Shown here: piece by piece, positions 1 to 5,024 of the stretch
Position numbering within the stretch: position 1 is the first letter of the stretch
How the letters are laid out: each line of letters opens with the position of its first letter
Origin: Pseudomonadota bacterium
GTDB lineage: Bacteria; Bdellovibrionota_B; Oligoflexia; Oligoflexales; JAPPIL01
Direction of reading: 5' to 3'
NCBI GenBank assembly: GCA_028877195.1
Contig: JAPPIL010000148.1
Span: 1-5,024 of the forward strand
Length of the DNA: 5,024 bases
Program-made: the position numbers and the translations under genes
Notes under the pieces: model-generated
Seen by the model: only the letters and a program-made list of their open reading frames with translations
Databases searched by the model: none
Told to the model about the DNA's origin: nothing

Positions 1-63
1 TCTAATGTCGTGAGCGAATAAAATTTTGTTTCCGACTCAAACCAGCATATGTCTTGAGACGAT

Positions 64-86
64 AGGGGAGGAGCGCGAGGAGGGGA
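64..86. repeat. 23-bp perfect mirror repeat, almost all purine
   Basis: The sequence reads the same forwards and backwards on one strand, centred on G75, with only C74 and C76 breaking the purine run. Mirror-symmetric purine tracts can form triplex (H-) DNA. The two C interruptions at the centre would fall in the loop. Confidence 0.6.
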
Positions 87-108
87 ACTTCAAAACGGAG
101 AGAGGACA

Positions 109-124
109 GGCAAGCTTGCTTGCC
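109..124. repeat. Hairpin GGCAAG / CTTGCC with 4-nt loop
   Basis: GGCAAG (109-114), loop CTTG, then CTTGCC (119-124): a perfect 6-bp stem. It lies between the outer arms 96-103 and 163-170, so it would be the inner arm of a larger branched fold. Confidence 0.5.
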
Positions 125-159
125 ATGTTCGATCGGAGTGCATGAAGTCTGCGAAGCTC

Positions 160-191
160 ACGTCTCTCCGCATGATAAAAAGGAGAGATGT
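160..191 (+). other. 10-bp hairpin enclosing a Shine-Dalgarno-like sequence
   Basis: Arm 160-169 (ACGTCTCTCC) pairs with 182-191 (GGAGAGATGT), leaving a 12-nt loop. Nine pairs are Watson-Crick. The tenth (162/189) is G-U in a plus-strand transcript but an A-C mismatch in a minus-strand one, which favours the plus strand if it is an RNA structure. The 3' arm lies within AAGGAGAG (180-187), a Shine-Dalgarno-like sequence followed by an ATG at 197 that opens only a 16-codon frame. The same pyrimidine arm can instead pair with CGGAGAGA at 96-103. Confidence 0.4.
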
Positions 192-237
192 TAGTCATGC
201 AACAAAGCCGCTTGACCTCCCCCCCATTTTATAGTTC

Positions 238-256
238 AGTTACCTAAAGAGTTACC
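238..256. repeat. Short direct repeat AGTTACC, two copies 12 bp apart
   Basis: AGTTACC occurs at 238-244 and again at 250-256. The second copy contains most of the left arm of the 249-265 inverted repeat. The copies could be a small duplication at the break or the remains of a target-site duplication. At this length chance is also possible. Confidence 0.5.
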
Positions 257-265
257 TTGTAACTC
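249..265. repeat. Perfect 7-3-7 inverted repeat at the transposase breakpoint
   Basis: GAGTTAC, spacer CTT, then GTAACTC. Both arms match perfectly. The repeat contains the transposase stop codon (252-254) and the last codons after homology ends (V-T-R), so it marks the junction between IS-derived sequence and whatever lies to its left. Confidence 0.75.
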
Positions 266-728
266 CGTCTAGCCAAGCTTCTCGCATACTGGAGATAGAA
301 TCAGGAGACAAGAGCTCACCATCGTTGCTGAACAATTTGCCGACCGCATCATCAAACGACTCACGATTCAAACCCCTGGTGCGCAACAGCTCAAGCGTCG
401 AGTCGATATTATTCAGTCGGCGTGAGTAGGATGGCAGGATTCTTGATTTGAATCGCTTGCCCTTACGACGATCATTGATACGTGGCGCACTGATTTCAAA
501 CGCACCGTTCTGATAAACTATCTTACGAGCACGCCCCTTGCCATTACGCACCACTAACCGATGTCCCTGATCATCCTTCATGTCCGCATGCTTGGCGATT
601 ATTTCGTTTACTTCCTGCTCTAATGCCAGCGTCAGGATACTCTTTATCCCTTGCACCGCCTGCTCATGCTGGGCACTGCCGTTGTCTACGCGTGAGTCAG
701 TATCCATACCTAATCCCATGTCCCCCAT
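252..728 (-). pseudogene. IS256-family (mutator-type) transposase, C-terminally truncated
   Basis: Only the N-terminal DNA-binding part of a DDE transposase remains. The recognisable pattern runs from ALEQEVNEIIAKHAD through RLVVRNGKGRARKI, the basic APRINDRRKGKRFKSRILPSY stretch and LRTRGLNRESFDDAVGKL to LSPDSISSMREAWLD, a typical IS256-family order. Family members are about 400 residues long. This product would be 158 residues from ATG 728 (ATGs at 719 and 707 are also possible), and homology stops at WLD, followed by G-V-T-R and a stop. The first catalytic Asp normally lies roughly 20 residues further on, so no catalytic residue is encoded. The frame continues upstream to an ATG at 842, but that extension overlaps the fadB-like gene and the promoter and is not transposase-like. 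The fragment could not transpose by itself. A DNA-binding product is conceivable but unproven. Confidence 0.82.
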
Positions 729-769
729 ATCAAATACCCCGTGATAATAAGTCTCATGTTCGAGCGGGC

Positions 770-797
770 ATAATAGTTCTATCCCTTCATACGTCAA
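770..797 (-). promoter_or_regulatory. Sigma70-type promoter reading into the transposase remnant
   Basis: On the minus strand, TTGACG (797-792, 5 of 6 consensus) is followed after exactly 16 bp by TATTAT (775-770, 5 of 6). Transcription would start near 763, about 35 nt before the transposase ATG at 728. The -35 box lies in the last two codons of the fadB-like gene, and the stop codon of that gene sits in the spacer. A promoter just inside an IS end is the usual arrangement for a transposase gene. Confidence 0.65.
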
Positions 798-2811
798 CAC
801 AAAAATTTTGCAACCAAGTCGGAGGTTGAAAACGATTCCCATATGCTGTCGCTAACGCCTGTATCTGTGCCCCGATGTCAGCCGCATGAACACTGCCTAA
901 CACACCGCCACTAGCCGCAGGAAATCCCCAGCCAAGCACCGAACCAACATTAGCATCCCGCTCATCACAAACAACTTTTTCTTCTAAACAACGCGCTGCC
1001 TCCACAACTTGGATGCAAATAAGACGTTTGGCAATATGCTCAACATCTAGCGCAGATTTGGCGACAAACATCGCAGGTAATTCCGACCACAGTTGTTTTT
1101 TCTTGCCCTGATAGTCATAAAACCCCTTGCCGACCTTACGCCCTAGTCGCCCACGCTCACACATTTGCTCGACAACCTGCTGTGCCTGCTCCGATATTTG
1201 CGAACCATCAGCTAGCGTTTGTTTGAAAATACTTTGGATAAGCTCTAGACTAATCTCATCCGCTAACGCCAGTGGTGCAACAGGCATGCCAGCCAGCTTA
1301 CCAGCACGTTCAATGCGCTGTGCGTCTTGCCCTTCATGCAAAAGAATCATACTCTCAATCAAGTAAGTCATGAACACCCGACTAGTATAAAAGGAACGCC
1401 CATCATTGACCGTAATCGGAGTCTTGGTAAGCGAGGCCGTGTATGCCTCACAGTAGTCTATCGTTGCTGATGCCGTCTGTGTGCCTCTAATAATTTCAAT
1501 CAAGGGCATCCGCTCAACAGGCGAGAAAAAATGCAAACCGACAAACTGCGCAGGTCGTTGGGTATACTCTGCTAACGAAGAGATTGGCAGGGTGGAAGTA
1601 TTAGAAGCGATGATCGCATCTGAAGGTAGCACTGCTTCCAACTCTTTGAACACCTTCGCCTTTAGCTGGCGGTCTTCATAAACAGCCTCAATCACCAGCT
1701 GACAAGTAGAAAAAGCTTCCCAACTATTTACGGTTGCAACCCTAGCGATAATATCATCGCATTGCTTCTGACTGTAACTGCTGCGAGCAAGATGTGTTTT
1801 CAAACGCCCATGGAACGCATTTATTTTTTCCGCATCAACGTCGTAAAGCACAACCCTGAAGCCAGCACACAGCGACACAACCGCGATACCCGCACCCATC
1901 ATGCCAGCACCGACAATCCCAACCCGTTGTGGTAAATTCTTGATCTTATCAGCAGCACGCTGGTCAATCTCTTCTTTTGCCACCATAACTTTGAGAATGT
2001 TGGTTGTCTCCTTATGTGAGTAAAGTTTGCGCAACCAACGCTGGTCGTTAGCGACGGCCGCAACAAAATCAAGCTTTGTGCCCTCATAGAGGCAGGAGCA
2101 AATAATATCGGCGGCAGGATAAATGCCCGCTGTTTTTTTGCGCACCATAGCAGGAGTAATCGTCAAAATTTTTTTGATTGCCATGCTGTTCGGGTCTACT
2201 TGCCAATTCCAATCAGGCTCTTCCCAATCTTGTTTGGCTGGCACACGGTCAGTAAATTTGATCGCAACTTCCTCTGGGCTGTCATCAGCAATCATTTGAA
2301 CGATGCCCGCAGATCGCGCCTCTGAAGCATCAATGCTCTTGCCCGTAGTCAACCAAGTCAATGCTTTCTCCAGACCAGCAAGTCGCAGTAAACGCTGCAT
2401 GCCACCATGCGCAGGCATCAACCCTTGTTGAACTTCAGGAAAAGCAAACCTCCCTGACGTGCTTGTGCTGCGGTAACGACAACTCAACATAATTTCCAAC
2501 CCGAACCCCGAAGCTCCTGTTGGACAGCTAGCAATAACAGGCAGTTGCAAATGTTCAAGCGTGTAGAGGTCTTTGGCAAACTGTTCACTCATCGCAAAAA
2601 AATTCGGCGACAGGCAGAAGTTTGCCGTAAAGCTTACAGGTAATTCTTCTGTGTGTGGTGTGATGATAATCGCATCTTTACTATCATCCTTGTCTTCATC
2701 GGCCAAGCGCTGCACTGCTTGACTAAAAGCTCGCAGATAGTCGGCATCTACCTTCGCATACGGTAGTAGTAGCACCAGACAGTTGCCTGTTGTTGAGATT
2801 GTAAATTCCAA
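787..2811 (-). CDS. fadB: Multifunctional enoyl-CoA hydratase / 3-hydroxyacyl-CoA dehydrogenase (FadB type)
   Basis: This is the alpha subunit of a beta-oxidation complex. It hydrates 2-enoyl-CoA and oxidises L-3-hydroxyacyl-CoA with NAD+, then passes the ketoacyl-CoA to the thiolase encoded just upstream. It has 674 residues and starts at TTG. Residues 1-190 form a crotonase domain. Glu106 (FGLE) and Glu126 (FPEVQQG) correspond to the two catalytic Glu residues of hydratases. However, the GAD(I/V) oxyanion-hole motif is missing, and P-A-H-G-G (133-137) stands where PGxGG is usual. Residues 295-480 form the NAD domain: GAGMMG at 301-306, Asp324 for NAD ribose, SNTST from 403, and the His427/Glu439 dyad in GLHFFSPVERMPLIEII. 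Residues 465-568 are the first C-terminal dehydrogenase domain (VNDGRSFYTSR) and 590-665 the second (DANVGSVLGWGFP). The C-terminus follows the mycobacterial FadB type (YG-RF-PP). The last roughly nine codons appear to lie inside an inserted IS end. Confidence 0.92.
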   Translation of the reverse strand: MEFTISTTGNCLVLLLPYAKVDADYLRAFSQAVQRLADEDKDDSKDAIIITPHTEELPVSFTANFCLSPNFFAMSEQFAKDLYTLEHLQLPVIASCPTGASGFGLEIMLSCRYRSTSTSGRFAFPEVQQGLMPAHGGMQRLLRLAGLEKALTWLTTGKSIDASEARSAGIVQMIADDSPEEVAIKFTDRVPAKQDWEEPDWNWQVDPNSMAIKKILTITPAMVRKKTAGIYPAADIICSCLYEGTKLDFVAAVANDQRWLRKLYSHKETTNILKVMVAKEEIDQRAADKIKNLPQRVGIVGAGMMGAGIAVVSLCAGFRVVLYDVDAEKINAFHGRLKTHLARSSYSQKQCDDIIARVATVNSWEAFSTCQLVIEAVYEDRQLKAKVFKELEAVLPSDAIIASNTSTLPISSLAEYTQRPAQFVGLHFFSPVERMPLIEIIRGTQTASATIDYCEAYTASLTKTPITVNDGRSFYTSRVFMTYLIESMILLHEGQDAQRIERAGKLAGMPVAPLALADEISLELIQSIFKQTLADGSQISEQAQQVVEQMCERGRLGRKVGKGFYDYQGKKKQLWSELPAMFVAKSALDVEHIAKRLICIQVVEAARCLEEKVVCDERDANVGSVLGWGFPAASGGVLGSVHAADIGAQIQALATAYGNRFQPPTWLQNFCVDV

Positions 2812-2813
2812 AG

Positions 2814-4025
2814 CTAAACCCTTTCAATAATCGTAGTAGTCGCCATCCCTGCACCTGCACAGAAAGTCGCAAGACCACGTGCTAATTCACGTCGCTCCAG
2901 TTCATCCAACAATGTCCCTAACACCATCGTCCCTGTCGCACCGAGTGGATGCCCTAACGCGATCGCACCACCATTGACATTCGTTTGTTCAGTGTCGATT
3001 GCCATTGTCCGTAAATACTGTAAAGCAACGGCGGCAAAAGCTTCATTGACCTCGTATAAATCGATGTCTTGCGGTTGGAGATTGATGTTTGCCAACGCTT
3101 TGCGTGAAGCGGCGGCATTGCCTGTCAGCATAATGACTGGCTCTGAACCGACCGATGCCATGCTAATGATCCGAGCACGCGGCTTGAGTCCACTTGCCTC
3201 CCCAAACTTGCGACTTCCAATCAACATCAGCGCCGCACCATCAACTATGCCTGATGAATTACCCGCATGGTGCAGGTGTTGAATTTGATCAAGCTGGGGA
3301 TATCGCGTTTGCACATGCGAGATGAATCCAAGATTAGACATCGCCGCAAACGATGGTTTAAGGTTGGACATCGTGGCGATTGAACAAGTCGCACGCACGG
3401 TCTCGTCTTTGTCCAATAACAGCTCGCCGTTGCGGTCATAGCAAGGCACAAGCGAGCGTTTGAAGTATCCTTCTACTGTCGCATGCTGGGCACGGTGATG
3501 TGAATCGCAAGCGTAACTATCAAGCTCATGGCGAGAAAAATTTTCCAAGGTGGCGATGATGTCCGCTGATATGCCTTGCGGCACAAACAAAAGCTCACGA
3601 TTCACTTCAGGGTCAATATACCAACTTCCCCCATCTTCGCAGATCGGATGCCGAGACATTGACTCAACACCACCTGCGACGATCGCCTGTTCAAAACCAG
3701 ACATAATTTTTGCCGCCGCGATATTGCATGTCTCAAGTCCCGATGCACAAAAGCGGTTAAGGGTAAATCCCGCCGTGCCTTGTTGCCAACCAGCAAACAG
3801 CAGTGCCGAGCGTGCGATATTTGCCCCCTGATCACCGACGGCGGTAACACAACCCAGTATGACATCATCTATTAGTTTGGTATCCACCTGCGTGCGTTGT
3901 TGGAGAGCAATGAGTAACTGTTTGAGCAACTCTATTGGTTTCAACGGGTGCAGAGCGCCATCGCTTTTGCCGCGCCCACGGGGTGTTCGCACCCAATCGT
4001 AGATATAAGCTTCATTGTCAGACAA
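2814..4025 (-). CDS. fadA: Acetyl-CoA C-acyltransferase (3-ketoacyl-CoA thiolase, FadA type)
   Basis: This enzyme carries out the last step of beta-oxidation: CoA-dependent cleavage of 3-ketoacyl-CoA to acetyl-CoA and a shortened acyl-CoA. It is probably the beta subunit of a complex with the next gene product. From the TTG start it has 403 residues, a normal thiolase length. The N-terminal fold begins with AYIYDWVRTPRGRGK (about residues 6-20). The nucleophile is Cys93 in LNRFCASGLE. NEAFA is at 327-331, His359 lies in GGAIALGHPLGATG, and the C-terminal base is Cys389 in FCAGAGMA. All three catalytic residues are present. The sequence, as I recall the family, resembles mycobacterial FadA (Rv0859 type) more than an acetoacetyl-CoA synthase for polyketide or PHB use, and it precedes a fadB-like gene in the same order. 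The symbol reflects family membership, not proven orthology to E. coli fadA. It overlaps the racemase gene by 8 bp and ends 2 bp before the next start. Confidence 0.93.
   Translation of the reverse strand: MSDNEAYIYDWVRTPRGRGKSDGALHPLKPIELLKQLLIALQQRTQVDTKLIDDVILGCVTAVGDQGANIARSALLFAGWQQGTAGFTLNRFCASGLETCNIAAAKIMSGFEQAIVAGGVESMSRHPICEDGGSWYIDPEVNRELLFVPQGISADIIATLENFSRHELDSYACDSHHRAQHATVEGYFKRSLVPCYDRNGELLLDKDETVRATCSIATMSNLKPSFAAMSNLGFISHVQTRYPQLDQIQHLHHAGNSSGIVDGAALMLIGSRKFGEASGLKPRARIISMASVGSEPVIMLTGNAAASRKALANINLQPQDIDLYEVNEAFAAVALQYLRTMAIDTEQTNVNGGAIALGHPLGATGTMVLGTLLDELERRELARGLATFCAGAGMATTTIIERV
2819..2825 (-). promoter_or_regulatory. Likely ribosome binding site of the fadB-like gene (GAAAGGG)
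   Basis: GAAAGGG on the minus strand covers the last thiolase codons and lies 7 nt before the TTG at 2811. The frame opens only at codon AAG (2823-2821), directly after an in-frame TGA. No ATG or GTG occurs between that stop and the TTG, so TTG at 2811 is the only sensible start that keeps the N-terminal strand of the hydratase domain. Confidence 0.6.
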
Positions 4026-5024
4026 TAGTTCCTCCTGTGTGTTTGTATTGTGGTTTGATCGTTGAGTAGCGCACTGGGTGTGCGACTTGCGGTTGGGTAT
4101 CATTACTAACATTAGTGGGCACGGCAACTACCAGCCCACGATCTTGACAATGCTGGAGAGCAAAGGTCTCCGCACAATTCAAACTCGGCTCAACACAGCA
4201 GTCCTGATCAGCAAAAATTTTGCGCCAACTGGCGAATGTCTTGCTTTTGAATTTCTGCTGTAACACCTCCCTATCCTGCAGACCTAGCTGTGGTAAGCCA
4301 AGACAAGTTGCTAGTTGGCGGCGAAATTTTTCCTCTAGTGAACCGACGCTGATGTAACGCCCATCTTGTGTCTCGTAATAGCCGTATATCGAACCACCGT
4401 TGAGGATGTCATCTCCCTGTTGAGGCAAGGTAGATGCCGCTAAAAATTTAGATAACGGTGCCGTGGCAAGTGCGATAGTAGTATCAAGTAATGCGACATC
4501 AAGGTATTGTCCTTCGCCTGTCTGTTGCCGATGCCACAGTGCCGTCAAGATACCGACGACCGCGTAGAGTGAGCCTGCACCGACATCAGCGATTTGCATG
4601 CCCGATAGTGGCGGCGGTGTGTTTGCCGCACCACTGAAAGAGTTTAGACCACTCAAGGCGATAAAATTTATATCATGTCCTGCTCGTGTCGTTTGTTGAC
4701 CGTAACCACTGATTGAGCAGTAGATCAAATCGGGTTTTATTTTTCGCAACTGTTGATAACCAAGCCCTAATCTCTCCATGACTTTAGGGCGAAAGCCTTC
4801 TAACAAGATGTCTGCTTTGCGCACTAACTCAAGAGCTCGTGCATGGTCTTGTGGGTCTTTGAGGTCGAGAGGAATGATGCTCTTGTTGCGATTGAGAGCT
4901 TGATACCAAGTGCTTACCCCTTGCGAGACCTGTGGCTGCATGCTCTTGAGGAGGTCGGGGTGAGTTTTACTTTCAATTTTGTAGACTTGGGCACCGAGAT
5001 CGCCGAGCACCATCGATGCATAGC
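4018..5024 (-). CDS. Alpha-methylacyl-CoA racemase-like protein (CaiB/BaiF family), 5'-partial
   Basis: This enzyme probably interconverts (2R)- and (2S)-2-methylacyl-CoA thioesters in the cytoplasm, so that methyl-branched acids can enter beta-oxidation. The frame is open to the window edge and reads Tyr-Ala-Ser before the internal Met at 5013. That matches the family's GP(Y/H)A(S/A)M-LGDLGA region, so about 20 N-terminal residues probably lie outside. Counting from Met5013, 331 residues are visible. AGHDIN with His113, IADVGAGS with Asp143 and GSLEEKF with Glu227 correspond to the His/Asp/Glu set of Mycobacterium tuberculosis MCR (His126, Asp156, Glu241), and the His-Asp spacing of 30 is identical. 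Asp143 also matches the nucleophilic Asp of CaiB/Frc CoA-transferases, so transferase activity remains the alternative. The GHDIN motif favours racemase. The C-terminus ends about 10-15 residues earlier than usual, and its stop overlaps the thiolase start by 8 bp. No promoter is visible because the operon start lies outside. Confidence 0.88.
   Translation of the reverse strand, partial: YASMVLGDLGAQVYKIESKTHPDLLKSMQPQVSQGVSTWYQALNRNKSIIPLDLKDPQDHARALELVRKADILLEGFRPKVMERLGLGYQQLRKIKPDLIYCSISGYGQQTTRAGHDINFIALSGLNSFSGAANTPPPLSGMQIADVGAGSLYAVVGILTALWHRQQTGEGQYLDVALLDTTIALATAPLSKFLAASTLPQQGDDILNGGSIYGYYETQDGRYISVGSLEEKFRRQLATCLGLPQLGLQDREVLQQKFKSKTFASWRKIFADQDCCVEPSLNCAETFALQHCQDRGLVVAVPTNVSNDTQPQVAHPVRYSTIKPQYKHTGGTIV
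4031..4036 (-). promoter_or_regulatory. Ribosome binding site of the thiolase gene (AGGAGG)
   Basis: A perfect AGGAGG on the minus strand lies 5 nt before a TTG codon at 4025. It decides the start. The longer open frame reaches an ATG at 4127, but its first 34 residues lie entirely inside the racemase gene and look nothing like a thiolase N-terminus. From the TTG the protein reads M-S-D-N-E-A-Y-I-Y-D, as expected for the family. The site sits within the last codons of the upstream gene, which suggests translational coupling. Confidence 0.88.

Larger units (their letters stand above)
1..248. other. Non-genic stretch, rich in short inverted and mirror repeats
   Basis: No open frame here resembles a known protein. 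The longest minus-strand frame with an ATG (198 to 37, 53 codons) has no well-placed ribosome binding site, and its composition is unlike its neighbours. The stretch holds several palindromic structures, a run of seven C (219-225), and a sequence resembling the tip of an IS5/IS6-type repeat near 198-209. It is probably mobile-element or intergenic debris to the left of the truncated transposase. No terminator for the operon is recognisable in it. Confidence 0.6.
252..815 (-). mobile_element. Remnant of an IS256-family insertion sequence (left end plus 5' part of transposase)
   Basis: The element is inferred from a truncated IS256-type transposase gene preceded by its own promoter, starting within the last codons of the fadB-like gene. 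The minus-strand sequence GGTTGCAAAATTTTTGTG from 815 downward is a plausible left inverted-repeat tip: it begins with GG, has an A/T-rich core and abuts the -35 box. The exact outer boundary is an inference. No convincing matching right-hand repeat lies within 1-251, and most of the element is missing, so it should be non-autonomous. Confidence 0.6.

Noticed and set aside
14..37. A/T core AAAATTTT near the left edge as the right inverted repeat of the IS256 remnant
   Set aside because: Only about 13 of 24 positions match the proposed left end, and eight of those are the self-complementary AAAATTTT core.
96..170. Rho-independent terminator for the operon formed by the 96-103/163-170 arms
   Set aside because: On the minus strand the stem would be followed by only four T, and its loop is about 59 nt, too large for a standard terminator.
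37..198. Minus-strand 53-codon open frame starting ATG at 198
   Set aside because: The only purine-rich ribosome-binding candidate is about 17 nt upstream, the product resembles nothing I recognise, and other frames here are also open by chance.
197..247. Plus-strand 16-codon frame after an AAGGAGAG sequence
   Set aside because: It is too short and its peptide is unrecognisable. It is kept only as part of the possible leader structure, not as a gene.
623..829. Plus-strand open frames of 60-100 codons opposite the operon and transposase (for example 623-829, 2974-3282, 3550-3831)
   Set aside because: They lie antisense to well-supported genes, have no recognisable domains, and are explained as shadow frames.
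729..842. Transposase start at ATG 842
   Set aside because: This would place the start upstream of the promoter and inside the fadB-like coding sequence, and the residues are not family-like.
2955..2964. GCGATCGC octamer, suggesting a cyanobacterial HIP1 site
   Set aside because: I saw only one clear copy in 5 kb, whereas HIP1-rich genomes show it about once per kilobase or more.
4026..4127. Extended thiolase start at ATG 4127
   Set aside because: The extra 34 residues lie inside the racemase gene and are not thiolase-like, while a perfect ribosome binding site precedes TTG 4025.

Overview
The window holds the downstream end of a fatty-acid (beta-oxidation) operon, with every recognisable gene on the minus strand. 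An insertion-sequence remnant and a gene-poor stretch follow it. Base composition is moderate (judged by eye as somewhat under 50% G+C). The protein families suggest a proteobacterium, perhaps a gammaproteobacterium, but nothing here fixes the taxon.

In transcription order, from high to low coordinates, the operon has three genes. The first (5024 to 4018, its N-terminus beyond the window edge) is a CaiB/BaiF-fold protein whose residues match alpha-methylacyl-CoA racemase. The second (4025 to 2814) is a thiolase with a complete Cys/His/Cys active site. The third (2811 to 787) is a multifunctional enoyl-CoA hydratase / 3-hydroxyacyl-CoA dehydrogenase (alpha subunit of a FadAB-type trifunctional enzyme). 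The first two genes overlap by 8 bp and the last two are 2 bp apart, and both internal junctions use TTG starts. A racemase beside a thiolase and a multifunctional enzyme suggests breakdown of alpha-methyl-branched acyl-CoAs, such as isoprenoid or sterol side chains. The substrate is an inference.

The last codons of the fadB-like gene run into the left end of an IS256-family element. That end carries a good sigma70-type promoter (TTGACG, 16 bp, TATTAT) and the first part of a transposase gene. The transposase is cut off just before the region that should hold its first catalytic Asp. The break coincides with a perfect 7-3-7 inverted repeat (249-265).

Positions 1-248 hold no convincing gene but are rich in structure: a 23-bp mirror repeat, a short hairpin, and a pyrimidine arm (163-170) that can pair with either an upstream or a downstream purine arm. 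A 12-bp sequence resembling IS5/IS6-type inverted-repeat tips is also present. The most likely reading is a junction of mobile-element debris. The alternative pairings, which include a Shine-Dalgarno-like sequence, are the least explained signal. I see no clear undescribed system here.
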